NCBI RefSeq assembly: GCF_021390195.1
Contig: NZ_CP090003.1
Location: forward strand, 1,910,001-1,974,000
DNA from: Flagellimonas sp. CMM7
Lineage (GTDB): Bacteria; Bacteroidota; Bacteroidia; Flavobacteriales; Flavobacteriaceae
Direction of reading: 5' to 3'
Length of the DNA stretch: 64,000 nucleotides
Part shown: one piece after another, positions 39,217 to 49,024 of the stretch
Position numbering within the stretch: the first letter of the stretch is position 1
Layout: each line of letters begins with the position of its first letter
Position numbers and translations under genes: made by a program
Notes under the pieces: model-generated
Seen by the model: only the letters and a program-made list of their open reading frames with translations
The model's database searches: none
What the model was told of the DNA's origin: nothing

Positions 39217-41439
39217 TTAAGGCACCAAAGAATGCTTTAGGAGCTTTTGAAGTTGTTGTCCAAAATAAATCATGGCCTTTATTTCTTGAACGCTCAACAA
39301 ACGTTCTTTTTTCAGGATTAACAACGAATCCCCATTTGATTCAATATGATAATATGGATTGCTCTCTAGGAAGAAGATCAGATCATCATGGAACAAAGCC
39401 TGTATTTCTGTCTTTTTTTCACCACTAAGAAAAAAACGGCGGTTAAAGTCAGGGTGGTTCTTAATAGAAATATCCTTAAAGCCCGCTAGCTTGTAGATTC
39501 GTTCCAAGAGCCCTTCTTTATCTAATGAAAAAACCGGGAGTTGATCTGGAAGAGCAATGTACATAACGGTTGTTTTTACCACTTCTTTTGCTACAAATGC
39601 GCCTTCGGTAAATTCAACATCAAAGACGGAACAATTATCTTTTTCATCAATAAGCTTATTATAGAAATAACTTATCTCACGTGTTTTAAAAAAGATAAAG
39701 TTTGATAAAAACTTTGTTTTTACACTTTTCTTAGCTTCATAGGACCAGTCATATTCAAGTGCCGTTGCTTTTAGGTTAGCCTGTCTTCGGGTAAAGTATT
39801 TTTCTATAGGCTTTAGGCTTTCTAAAGGCAGTATTTTCCTTATTGCAAAGGGGTGTTTAGAATCCGCACCATGCTTATCCAAACCAATAACTTCTATACT
39901 TCCACCTTTTTTAAAAAAAGTGTCCATATAATTTTCCAACCCTTCCATAACAGTATGGTCCACAAAACTACAGACAGAAAAATCTATGATTACGTTTTGA
40001 TCCTCTGGGATGGCATCCAATTTGTTTTTAAGCTTATAAAAATTGAGAAAACTACAGAAGTACTTTACGCTTACATAATATGTTTTCTCCTCATGCTCTT
40101 GAAACAAGAGTACGTTTGGCTTAAAGACATTGGTCAAGAATAAAAGTGAACTTTTATTGATGATCATATGAATGACCATAGTAGATAAAATACCAACACT
40201 TATTCCAGTAATTAAATTGGTGAAAAGCGTGGTCAACAGAGTAGCCAAGAAAATGGCGATTTGCTCTTTGCCAATTTTTGCCACTTTGCGAAATGTTTTG
40301 GGTGTGGCCAATTTATAACCTGTATATACCAAAATGGCCGCAAGTGCCGCCAATGGAATTTTTTTGAGCTGCTCTTGAAACAACAAAATAAAAACAACCA
40401 GAAAGAAAGCATGAAAAAAATTGGCAGACCTGTTGGTAGCACCATTATTTACGTTTACCGAGCTTCTAGCAATAACGGTGACCACATTAAGCCCCCCAAC
40501 CAAACCGCTTAATGAAGTAGCCAGTCCTAAGGCCTTGAGGTCTTTGTTCACATTGGACCTCCTGCTTTGTGAATCCAGTTTGTCCACGGCCTTTATACTT
40601 AAAAGAGATTCTATGCTAGCAATAAGGGTAATGGCAAATACACTAAGGATAAAATCTTTTTGCAGGGCTTTTGAAAAATCGGGAAAAGCAAGGTTGGACA
40701 GCACATTTTCTGGTATAGAAATAAGGTAAGATGAGTCCATTGGAAAAGGAAGGTTCAACCATCCAAAAGAGTAACTAAAACCAACGGAAAGAATCAATAT
40801 CCACATAGGAGCGGGAATCAACTGAAAGTATGGATTCCGAATTTTCGAATAGAAAATCATGATCAGAAGGCTGATAATGCCAATCCCAGCCGCTACCATT
40901 TCTTCCATGGAACCGTTTTGAACCAGATCCGTCAATCCGCTTGGAATTTGAGCGAGCAATTTTACAATGCTACCGTGCTCATTGTTATGCCCAATCATAA
41001 TATGAAATTGCTTGGCAAAAATGCCCCAACCAATAGCAGCCAGCATGCCCTCAATAGCGGAGGCTGGGAAAAAGTCAGCCAGCCTTCCCATTTTTAAAAA
41101 ACCAAGGAGCAACATCAATATTCCAGAAATTACAATGGCTGCGAGAGTAAACAGATACCCTTGGTACAGGTCTCCTGCGCCCAAGGTCGTAATTGCTCCC
41201 AAAAGAACAATGACCAATCCGTTTCCTGGCCCTGTGATGGTAACATTGGAACCCCCAATTATGGCAACTACAACACCGCCAACTATGGCCGCAATAATTC
41301 CAGAAATGGGCGGGGCATCACTTGCAATGGCCAACCCCAACCCTAAAGGAAGGGCAATTAAGGAAACTACAAAGCCTGAGAAAAAATTCTTTGGCAGTTC
41401 CTTAATAAATATATTGTTATGGTTGGTTTTTGGAGTCAA
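39217..41439 (-). CDS. SulP-family anion transporter with STAS domain and a C-terminal extension
   Basis: 740 residues. About 11 to 12 membrane helices include FVVSLIALPLGLGLAIASDAPP and the GGSNVTITGPGNGLVIVLLG region typical of SulP. A STAS domain follows (about 480-560, VIIDFSVCSFVDHTVMEGLE). About 180 residues then follow with no recognised fold (KFLSNFIFFKTREISYFYN onwards). SulP proteins carry sulfate, bicarbonate or other anions. The transported ion is not clear. The start overlaps the upstream universal-stress gene by 4 bases, so both are probably in one operon. Confidence 0.85.
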   Translation of the reverse strand: MTPKTNHNNIFIKELPKNFFSGFVVSLIALPLGLGLAIASDAPPISGIIAAIVGGVVVAIIGGSNVTITGPGNGLVIVLLGAITTLGAGDLYQGYLFTLAAIVISGILMLLLGFLKMGRLADFFPASAIEGMLAAIGWGIFAKQFHIMIGHNNEHGSIVKLLAQIPSGLTDLVQNGSMEEMVAAGIGIISLLIMIFYSKIRNPYFQLIPAPMWILILSVGFSYSFGWLNLPFPMDSSYLISIPENVLSNLAFPDFSKALQKDFILSVFAITLIASIESLLSIKAVDKLDSQSRRSNVNKDLKALGLATSLSGLVGGLNVVTVIARSSVNVNNGATNRSANFFHAFFLVVFILLFQEQLKKIPLAALAAILVYTGYKLATPKTFRKVAKIGKEQIAIFLATLLTTLFTNLITGISVGILSTMVIHMIINKSSLLFLTNVFKPNVLLFQEHEEKTYYVSVKYFCSFLNFYKLKNKLDAIPEDQNVIIDFSVCSFVDHTVMEGLENYMDTFFKKGGSIEVIGLDKHGADSKHPFAIRKILPLESLKPIEKYFTRRQANLKATALEYDWSYEAKKSVKTKFLSNFIFFKTREISYFYNKLIDEKDNCSVFDVEFTEGAFVAKEVVKTTVMYIALPDQLPVFSLDKEGLLERIYKLAGFKDISIKNHPDFNRRFFLSGEKKTEIQALFHDDLIFFLESNPYYHIESNGDSLLILKKERLLSVQEIKAMIYFGQQLQKLLKHSLVP

Positions 41440-42296
41440 TTGGTTTTTCTAACAATTAGAAGGTCGGTTGGTAAATCAGACAAAATGTATTCAATATCAT
41501 GCGGGAAAATCCGATCCATTATCCCAGTTTTTTTTGGAGCATTCATTACCAATAGATCAGCACGAACAACTTCAGCATAATGACCAATGGAATACCCTCT
41601 TTTTCCGAAAATACTCTGAGTCTTTATTTTTAATTCTTCCAGAAATTCTTTAGGAATGGATTTTAGAATCTTTCGGATTCTGGAATCCTCCCTGTTTTTT
41701 AGTCTTTCCTTTAATATGGTTACTCTTTTTAATGATTTATCATCTTCTACATCAACCGCGACCTCCTTTTGCCTAATTTCCTCAACTATGGTAAGCTGTT
41801 TAGCACCCAAGGCATGAGAAACATAAAAAGCATTGGAAATAGCAAAAGGCGTTTCCTCATCCTCCAGCCCATTAACCACTACATGTTTGCAAGGAACTCT
41901 TTCTTCTGAAGGCTTTATGAGCAACAACACGGAACAACAAACTTTACGTGTTAGTTTTCTTGCAATGGAGCCCACATAAAACTGGTAAAGGTTTTCATGT
42001 TGAACCGCCCCAAGAATAAGAAGGTCAATACCAGAACTTTTGCAAGTTTCCAATAGCACTTCATCAGGCTTTCCAGTTTTCCATTGAATGGAAATCTCAA
42101 GATTCTTGTGCTCGATATGAGATAGAATTTCATGAATTTTCCGTTCCTTTTCTTCAGATTTACTGCCTACATGTAGCAAAATGAGCTTCGCTCCAAAAAA
42201 ATGGGCAATTCTTGAGGTTTCCAACACGTTGGTTTTCAAGGTGGGAGAAAATGCAAATCCAAATAAAACTGTTTTAAACGGGTTGTTCAAAGACAC
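41436..42296 (-). CDS. Tandem universal-stress-protein-like protein
   Basis: 286 residues forming two Usp-like halves: KTVLFGFAFSPT and KLILLHVGSK with GIDLLILGAVQHENLYQFYVGS in the first, and a more diverged second half ending DLLVMNAPKKTGIMDRIF and LSDLPTDLLIVRK. The ATP-binding loop is partly kept as GAVQHENLYQFYVGSIARKL. In other Bacteroidota a Usp beside SulP is common, probably linking transport to stress. It opens the operon that continues into SulP, and is divergent from the antiporter gene. Confidence 0.8.
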   Translation of the reverse strand: MSLNNPFKTVLFGFAFSPTLKTNVLETSRIAHFFGAKLILLHVGSKSEEKERKIHEILSHIEHKNLEISIQWKTGKPDEVLLETCKSSGIDLLILGAVQHENLYQFYVGSIARKLTRKVCCSVLLLIKPSEERVPCKHVVVNGLEDEETPFAISNAFYVSHALGAKQLTIVEEIRQKEVAVDVEDDKSLKRVTILKERLKNREDSRIRKILKSIPKEFLEELKIKTQSIFGKRGYSIGHYAEVVRADLLVMNAPKKTGIMDRIFPHDIEYILSDLPTDLLIVRKTN

Positions 42297-42411
42297 TATT
42301 TTTAGTAAGATGGAACACCAATATAGTACATAATGTATAAAGAGTAGAACTGCGTGCCCAGATTAGTTAAAATATGAAAGAAAAACAGTAAATTTCAAGA
42401 AAACTAAAGCA

Positions 42412-44238
42412 ATGCTTGAACTTGCAGGAATAATTATTCTTGGAATTATTGCACAATGGGTGGCGTGGCGTTTTAAATTGCCCGCAATTTTACCTCTTAT
42501 ATTGATTGGTCTCTTGGTAGGTCCAATTGCAACCTTGTACACTGAAGATGGGGCAAAACTAATTGAGCCGATATGGAATGGGGAAAAAGGACTTTTCCCA
42601 GGTGATGGTTTGTATTACTTTGTTTCTTTGGCCATTAGTATTATCCTATTTGAAGGAGGGCTTACCCTAAAACGAGCCGAGATTAAAAATGTTGGCCCAG
42701 TTATCACAAAATTAATTACGATAGGCTCTATTGTAACTTTTTTTGGAGCTGGAGTTGCAGCACATTATATTTTTGGACTTACTTGGCAAATTTCATTTCT
42801 TTTTTCCGCTTTAATCATTGTCACCGGGCCAACTGTAATTACTCCAATTCTTAGAAATATTCCACTTAAAAAGGATGTTTCTGCCGTTTTAAAATGGGAA
42901 GGAATTCTTATAGATCCAATAGGGGCTTTAGTTGCGGTATTGGTATTTGAGTTTATTAGTGTAGGAGAGGGCAGCGCCTTTACACAAACAGCTTTAGTTG
43001 AATTTGGCAAGATTTTACTTTTTGGAACTACTTTCGGATTTACGTTTGCCCATGCTTTGGCTTTTGCCATTAAAAAAGACTTGATTCCACATTATCTAAT
43101 GAACGTAGTATCGCTTTCTGTTGTGCTTCTTGTGTTTGTGGAATCAGATGTTTTTGCACACGAATCTGGGCTTTTGGCCGTAGTGGTCATGGGTATGGTT
43201 ATGGGCAATATGAACTTACCCAATCTTAAAGAGCTACTTTACTTTAAAGAATCTTTGAGTGTTTTACTTATATCTATTCTTTTCATCTTGCTGGCAGCAA
43301 ATATCAACGTTAGTGATATGGAGCTGATTTTTAATTGGAATACCGCGATACTTTTTGCTGTAATTGTCTTTATCGTTAGGCCACTTGGTGTTTTTCTAAG
43401 CGCACATGGGTCAGGTTTAAAACTCAAGGAGAAACTATTTATAGGCTGGGTAGGGCCAAGAGGTATTGTTGCTGCGGGTATAGCTTCTTTATTCGGATCT
43501 AAGTTATTGGCAAAAGGAGTGCCTGGCGCGGAGTATATTACGCCCCTGGTTTTTATGATTGTTTTGGGAACGGTACTATTAAACGCTACTACAGCGAGAC
43601 TTTTTGCAAAATTGATAGGAGTGTTTTTAACAAAGTCCGAAGGAATACTAATTATTGGTGCGTCCAAAGTATCAAGATTAATAGGCAACTACCTAAAAAA
43701 GAACAATAGACATGTTGTGCTTATTGATAACAACCAGACCAATGTGGAGAAGGCACAAAGCTTAGGATTAGAAGCTATGACAGCTAACATTTATTCGGAT
43801 TCTTTGGCGGATAACATTGAATTGAACGACATGGGCTATTTAATGGCGCTTACGGGAAATTCTGATATTAACAAATTTGCAATTGACAAGTTTAAAAAGC
43901 AATTTGGGGAGAATGGAGCATTTAGATTAGTAAATACCGAAGAGATGAACAACCCGGAAAATAACCCGGAGGAAGGTCTTTTTTCCCATAATGATGACTT
44001 CATGAAATTAATGGATGCCGTGCGCAAGTATCCAGCAATACATGAAATCAGTCTAAAGGACAAGCAACATTATGATGGCCTCATTGACATTACCCAAAAA
44101 GACAACGATGTCATTCCAGTGTTCACCAAATCACCGGATGGAAGTATACAGATAATCCCCGCCAACAGTAAAGACTTTACCCCTAATGGAGAAGGGCATA
44201 AATTGGTATATCTAGGAAAAATGTTTGATATCGACTAA
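42412..44238 (+). CDS. CPA1-type cation:proton antiporter with TrkA-N domain
   Basis: 608 residues. About 12 membrane helices cover 1-400, with the antiporter motif GWVGPRGIVAAGIASLFG near the end and IVTGPTVITPILRN in helix 5. A TrkA-N (nucleotide-binding) domain begins at about 415 (EGILIIGASKVSRLIGNYL, VVLIDNNQTNVEKAQ). It probably exports Na+ or K+ for protons and is gated by the soluble domain. It stands alone, divergent from the Usp-SulP pair with a 115-base gap. Confidence 0.9.
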   Translation: MLELAGIIILGIIAQWVAWRFKLPAILPLILIGLLVGPIATLYTEDGAKLIEPIWNGEKGLFPGDGLYYFVSLAISIILFEGGLTLKRAEIKNVGPVITKLITIGSIVTFFGAGVAAHYIFGLTWQISFLFSALIIVTGPTVITPILRNIPLKKDVSAVLKWEGILIDPIGALVAVLVFEFISVGEGSAFTQTALVEFGKILLFGTTFGFTFAHALAFAIKKDLIPHYLMNVVSLSVVLLVFVESDVFAHESGLLAVVVMGMVMGNMNLPNLKELLYFKESLSVLLISILFILLAANINVSDMELIFNWNTAILFAVIVFIVRPLGVFLSAHGSGLKLKEKLFIGWVGPRGIVAAGIASLFGSKLLAKGVPGAEYITPLVFMIVLGTVLLNATTARLFAKLIGVFLTKSEGILIIGASKVSRLIGNYLKKNNRHVVLIDNNQTNVEKAQSLGLEAMTANIYSDSLADNIELNDMGYLMALTGNSDINKFAIDKFKKQFGENGAFRLVNTEEMNNPENNPEEGLFSHNDDFMKLMDAVRKYPAIHEISLKDKQHYDGLIDITQKDNDVIPVFTKSPDGSIQIIPANSKDFTPNGEGHKLVYLGKMFDID

Positions 44239-44264
44239 CACTAAGCCTACACATTTGGTAAAGG

Positions 44265-44852
44265 TTAGAATGTACGGTAAACTCTAACACTATATTGTTC
44301 CCTGTCATCCCCGAAAGTAATTTCTGGCCTGATAACAAGCCCTGGTACTGGTCTCCATCTAAGCCCAACAGTATAGTACCCTTCAAAATCTGAATTTTCC
44401 TCTAAATAAGTGCCGTATCCTACATTGGCACCTGCTCCAAATTTGTCATTAAAATGATAATCTGCCCTTGCACTTAGTCCAGCAAAATCAAATCCTTCTC
44501 CTTCAATTGTCATATCTCCAAAATCCCGATCTTTTCCAACAAAGTGAGTGTAGTTAACTTCAGGACCTAAACCTAAACGTTTAGAAACCCCAAAGGAATA
44601 ACCTGCAATTGCGCCGTACGTAAATGAACTGGCATCACCTAAACTTCCAGAGGGTACACCAATGCTAACTCCTGCGTAAAATATATCCTTTAAATCGTCA
44701 TGTGATTTATCTAAATCATCTTCTGTAATTGCAGAAACGGATATGGGAACGTCTTGCGTTTTTTGCCCTTTTCTTTGTGCGTTGGAAACGGTGACAAAGG
44801 CAAATAACAAGATGCAAAACAAAATAATGGAATTACGTAATGTGGGTTTCAT
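44265..44852 (-). CDS. Outer-membrane beta-barrel protein (small)
   Basis: 195 residues with a signal peptide (1-25, SNAQ). The rest is alternating beta strands with aromatic ends (VSIGVPSGSLGDASSFTYGAIAGYSF and VRVYRTF at the C-terminus). It resembles the C-terminal domain of the next gene, so the two may be a local duplication. Function unknown. Confidence 0.7.
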   Translation of the reverse strand: MKPTLRNSIILFCILLFAFVTVSNAQRKGQKTQDVPISVSAITEDDLDKSHDDLKDIFYAGVSIGVPSGSLGDASSFTYGAIAGYSFGVSKRLGLGPEVNYTHFVGKDRDFGDMTIEGEGFDFAGLSARADYHFNDKFGAGANVGYGTYLEENSDFEGYYTVGLRWRPVPGLVIRPEITFGDDREQYSVRVYRTF

Positions 44853-44952
44853 GTTGTTGAATTTTGGTTATTATAGAATCACTTAAAATTTTTGACTTTC
44901 GGATGGTTTGGATTAAAACCAAGGAGTGTTGGAAAGCAAAATTGCTTTAGCA

Positions 44953-46314
44953 TTATTTTTTTGAGAGCGAAAAACGGCCGCCTAACATTACTGCGCCCAA
45001 ACTGCCTTCTCCAAAAGAAATGTTCACATAGTTTAGGACAATCAGAAGAGTTTCCAAAGGTCTCCAAAAAGGCCCAGCACTATACATAAGACCACCTTCT
45101 CCCCCTTCGCTTGCCGAAAGGGCATAGCCTAAACCAGCTTCTACACCATAAGCGTTGCTTAAATCATAGGCAGCTAAGACCTTAAGCGGGATAAAGCTTT
45201 CACCTTCGGTCTCAAAACCAAAGTCGGTTTCTTTTCCGGAGTATCGCAGATAACCCGCCGAAGCGCCAATAGCGAAGTTATCACCTATATAGTGGGAGGC
45301 AACTAAAGTTGCACCCACCCCAACTCCAACAAAATCAGCTTCATCGCCAATTGGAAGAGCCACCGAGGCCTCACCCGAAATCGCCCAAGGATTTTTTGAT
45401 TCTGTTGCATGACCTATTTTGTTATCCTCCTCCTTTTTTTCAGGGCAACAGATTACATTACCTATAGACAATTTTGGGTCTGAAACACTAGTGCTAAAAA
45501 CAATATCTGCGGCGGTTGAAAGTGAAGTTACTTTACCAGTATATTTATATGCTGCCTTATTCAATGTGGTTTGATCGGAACCTTCTTGGCAACCACAGTT
45601 GTAGGTTATTTCCGAAGTGAATAGCCATTCCGAATTTGGGTATTTTTTCTTGGTTTCCCTAATGGTGTTTTTAAGATGTACCCCGCAGTCTTCTCTGGGA
45701 TATTCGATATAATCTTCATATTGGTAGGCACTATATAGGTGAGCGGCTCTTAACCCCTTTGATTTGTCATATTGAACTTTTAAATACGCTAAATCGTTCT
45801 TACTTATATCTCCAATGTCTTGTCCGGTAAATAAGGAAACAAAGTTGGGAAAGTCTTTTGAATTACTTGAGGCACCTAAAAGTTTATCTAAAAGTGTCTT
45901 GAAACCGCCTTTGTCAATATCAATCTCAAGGTTTTTTTTGTCTTCATCCATGAGACTGCCTATCAGGTTTTTTCTGTTTTCTTCGGCAAACAAATCGAAC
46001 ATCTTTTGAAAGGAGAGAATAGTTTCGGAACGGAAACCTTCGGTAATAAAGCGATCCTCTTTTAGATTTTTTACATAACTGAAAGCATCACAGGTCTGCG
46101 GATTTGAATTTTTGTAGGCAAGGTTTGCTTTTCGAAAGATATTTAGAAAAGCAGCTTCAATGTTTTTGTATTCTTCCCCAGCCCTTTTATCTACATAGAC
46201 TTTTTTCTCGTCTGGGGTCATTCCTTTCTTCTCTGTCTCTTGAGCAAAGCCGAAGAACATTGAAAAACATAAAAAAGATATTAATGGGATTTTGGAAAAG
46301 AGATATGACTTCAT
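44953..46314 (-). CDS. Exported protein with helical N-terminal part and C-terminal beta-barrel
   Basis: 453 residues with a signal peptide (1-24, ending FGFAQ). Residues about 30-290 are mixed helical and Cys-containing (CDAF, EDCGVHLKNT, YNCGCQEG, VICCPEKK), with no domain recognised. The last 150 residues (SGEASVALPIGDEADFVGVGVGATLV onwards) are outer-membrane-barrel-like, ending GGRFSLSKK. It may pair with the smaller barrel gene that follows it. No function can be assigned. Confidence 0.65.
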   Translation of the reverse strand: MKSYLFSKIPLISFLCFSMFFGFAQETEKKGMTPDEKKVYVDKRAGEEYKNIEAAFLNIFRKANLAYKNSNPQTCDAFSYVKNLKEDRFITEGFRSETILSFQKMFDLFAEENRKNLIGSLMDEDKKNLEIDIDKGGFKTLLDKLLGASSNSKDFPNFVSLFTGQDIGDISKNDLAYLKVQYDKSKGLRAAHLYSAYQYEDYIEYPREDCGVHLKNTIRETKKKYPNSEWLFTSEITYNCGCQEGSDQTTLNKAAYKYTGKVTSLSTAADIVFSTSVSDPKLSIGNVICCPEKKEEDNKIGHATESKNPWAISGEASVALPIGDEADFVGVGVGATLVASHYIGDNFAIGASAGYLRYSGKETDFGFETEGESFIPLKVLAAYDLSNAYGVEAGLGYALSASEGGEGGLMYSAGPFWRPLETLLIVLNYVNISFGEGSLGAVMLGGRFSLSKK

Positions 46315-46377
46315 AACCTGTTTGTTTAGATGGAAGTCAAATAGAAGATTTTAAGTGAGGTGAAACAATACCGGAAC

Positions 46378-48222
46378 TCAGGTATATTTTGTAGGAATTA
46401 TGACCAAGACAGAGGTGCCTTTGTCTTTAACAGAATCAAAAAGAAATTGCCCATTCATTTGGGCCACCCTTGATTTGATATTCTTTAGGCCAATGCCAGA
46501 AGAGGAATTTTTTTGCACAATGCCCTGGCCATCATCTTCAAAGCTTAGGGTGACGGAGTTATTATGGCCAAACAGCTGAATATCCACGGAAGATGCATTG
46601 GCATGTTTGATTACATTTTGGAGCAGTTCCTGCACAATCCTGAACAAATGTGTGGAAATTCCCTCGTTGAGGTTTTCGGGGAATTGAAAAGTGTTGAAAT
46701 TTATAGTGAGTTGTTCGGTCTTCTCGATGGTTTCCAAAAGTTCATCAATAGCCCCAGAAAGCCCTACGAGTGAAATTTCAGCAGGGGTAATGCTATGGGC
46801 TACATCCCTTACATCCTCACAAATATCATCAAATTCCTTTTGCATTTTCGCATCGGAATATTTTGCGCTGAACAACCTTTTCAGGTTAGAGATTTTACTT
46901 CCGATATTATCATGCAGCTCACTGCCAACACGTTTACGTTCGTCTTCTTGTCCTTGGACAAAGGCATTCAAGAATTTCTGTTGTTGAAGTATCAGTTTTT
47001 CAGAGAGTGTATTTCGTTCACGATAAATTTGCCCAACAACAATAGTTAAAGTGGTAGTCAGAAGGAAAATTTCGATAGCAGAAGCATAAAATATTCCAGG
47101 AAGGCCATAAAATGACAGTTTCAATAGTCCAAAACTGTGATGAAGTACCAATGCGATAGATCCAACGGCCATGAACAGATATGAAACGGCAAAGTAAGAC
47201 CCAACTTTTTTGTTGTGCCTTAGATAGGTAAATATTTCTACGGTTACGGCGATGACCAAAAATAGGATTGTTGCGTACCAAAGTTTCATAAACAGCTTAA
47301 CCTGTCCAGCATAAAGGGAATTGGCCACAAAGTGGAGAAAAATTCGAAATGCAACTTGAAATACAATTACAATCTCAACACATTTTTTAAGTCTGGGTAA
47401 ATACCTTTTAGCCATAAGGATTTGCTGCGCGAACAACACAAAAATAGCGGTGGAAAGTTCTATAGAAATTACATATATGGCTCGGCCAAGATCCAATTTT
47501 TGGGAGGGCAAGAACACATTGGTGTAGCCAAGATATGAACCCATAAAAATGGCCAAGGCAATAAGATATAGTCCGTACCACAAAAAAAGCGAGCGTTTAA
47601 CAAGTACAAAAATGAAGATCGTAAAAAGTAGAGACAATAAAACAAGGCCTAGGTATGAGCCAATTCCCAAATTTTGGAAACCACTTATTCGAGAATCCGT
47701 ATTGCTGTCTCGTAAAGTAATATCCGTTGCCAATGGCTTTCCTTTAGATTTATTAAAAACCAAAAAATAAGAAGCTTCTTCATTTGGCAATAAGACTATT
47801 GGTATTTTCCATGTGCGTTCAACGGACCGTTTTAGGGTGTGAATACCAATATTTCCTTCTAGGCTTAGATTTCCTTTTATTGCTTTGTAGATTTTTACAT
47901 CTTCTAGGAACGGATACGAAAAAGAGAAAATGATTTCTTTTTTAGTAGGGGATGCATTTTTAAGCGAGAAGGCGGAATAGGCTGCAGTTACATCAAAATC
48001 CAAATAGAAAAAGGAGCGTTCATCTTTTGCTTGGTTGTATTGATTAAGGGTTTCAAGTGAAAATGTAGAAACTTTGTTTTCTGAAACATAAATGGTAGTG
48101 AAACCCTTTAGGTTTTGGTTAGTACTGGTAGTATTTAATACCAAAGTATCACTTGCTTTTGATAAACAAGCCTGCAGTGCTAAACACCAAAAGAGACAAT
48201 AGTTATAGCAATTGATTTTCAT
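46378..48222 (-). CDS. 7TMR-DISM sensor histidine kinase, HisKA_3 type
   Basis: 614 residues from ATG at 48222. An exported sensor domain (about 20-175, 7TMR-DISMED2-like) precedes seven membrane helices (about 185-390), then a HisKA_3 dimerisation part (QGQEDERKRVGSELHDNIGSKISNLK, His about 435) and a HATPase domain (HLFRIVQELLQNVIKHANA, DDGQGI, GIGLKNIKSRV). The kinase forms a two-component pair with the response regulator upstream, which it overlaps by about 20 bases. The signal is unknown; an extracellular ligand or an envelope stress is likely. Confidence 0.9.
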   Translation of the reverse strand: MKINCYNYCLFWCLALQACLSKASDTLVLNTTSTNQNLKGFTTIYVSENKVSTFSLETLNQYNQAKDERSFFYLDFDVTAAYSAFSLKNASPTKKEIIFSFSYPFLEDVKIYKAIKGNLSLEGNIGIHTLKRSVERTWKIPIVLLPNEEASYFLVFNKSKGKPLATDITLRDSNTDSRISGFQNLGIGSYLGLVLLSLLFTIFIFVLVKRSLFLWYGLYLIALAIFMGSYLGYTNVFLPSQKLDLGRAIYVISIELSTAIFVLFAQQILMAKRYLPRLKKCVEIVIVFQVAFRIFLHFVANSLYAGQVKLFMKLWYATILFLVIAVTVEIFTYLRHNKKVGSYFAVSYLFMAVGSIALVLHHSFGLLKLSFYGLPGIFYASAIEIFLLTTTLTIVVGQIYRERNTLSEKLILQQQKFLNAFVQGQEDERKRVGSELHDNIGSKISNLKRLFSAKYSDAKMQKEFDDICEDVRDVAHSITPAEISLVGLSGAIDELLETIEKTEQLTINFNTFQFPENLNEGISTHLFRIVQELLQNVIKHANASSVDIQLFGHNNSVTLSFEDDGQGIVQKNSSSGIGLKNIKSRVAQMNGQFLFDSVKDKGTSVLVIIPTKYT

Positions 48223-48847
48223 GAACAAACCTTACAAGCTTCACGCTGGTATCCACGCCAAGTTTTCTATAAATATTTTTTTTATGTGTTTCAACCGTGA
48301 GCGGACTTATGTGCATGGACCGTGCAATATCTGGAACCTTTTGACCTTCACATAAATGCTTTATAATTTCCTTTTCTCTAGGGGTCAGCTGTATTCCTTT
48401 ATAAAATTCATCATCGTCCAGTCCTTGTTGTTTTTTACTTTTGGTTACCCCTTCTCCATAATAAAAAAGATCGCTTTCGGATACATGGATGAGCGCGCTG
48501 TGCAAATCTTCTGAGGAGCAATTTTTCAACAAAAACCCATTGGCTCCTTCGGAAAAAACCTTTCTAACAATGGTTTTTTTATTGTACATGGTGAGAATCA
48601 GCACTTTTACCTGACTCTTTCTTAACCTAAGCTCTTGTAGAATTTCAATTCCGTTTTTATGGGGAAGATTTAAATCCAATAGGAGAATATGGGGATTGTG
48701 TTTTTTTAGTGATGGTAGTAATTCAGAAAAATTGTTAGCGGTATCAACAACATCAAACCTAGGAAAATCAAGAATTATAGATCGTAGACCATCAATAACA
48801 ATCTGATGGTCCTCGCAAATGAGAATTCTTTTGGTTGGATTATTCAC
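48203..48847 (-). CDS. NarL/LuxR-type response regulator
   Basis: 214 residues. The receiver domain has the acidic pocket CEDH near the start and the phospho-Asp in LLLDLNLPHKNG (about residue 58), with Lys in the final loop (LLKNCSSEDL). A LuxR-type helix-turn-helix follows (LTPREKEIIKHLCEGQKVPDIARSM, VETHKKNIYRKLGV). It is the partner of the overlapping 7TMR-DISM kinase. Target genes are unknown. Confidence 0.93.
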   Translation of the reverse strand: MNNPTKRILICEDHQIVIDGLRSIILDFPRFDVVDTANNFSELLPSLKKHNPHILLLDLNLPHKNGIEILQELRLRKSQVKVLILTMYNKKTIVRKVFSEGANGFLLKNCSSEDLHSALIHVSESDLFYYGEGVTKSKKQQGLDDDEFYKGIQLTPREKEIIKHLCEGQKVPDIARSMHISPLTVETHKKNIYRKLGVDTSVKLVRFVHENQLL

Positions 48848-49024
48848 GCTTGGCTGCTCTGTGATGTAAGGTACAAAAGATAATATTACATCTGTTTGTT
48901 TGAGACATTCTCTCTTGTGAGATATAATATTAGCTTAGGCAGAATGGAAAGGTAACGACGATCCCATAAAAAATTTGTAGCAATGAATTGCAGGATAAAA
49001 AAGGGTGTTTAAGCTTAACTTGAA

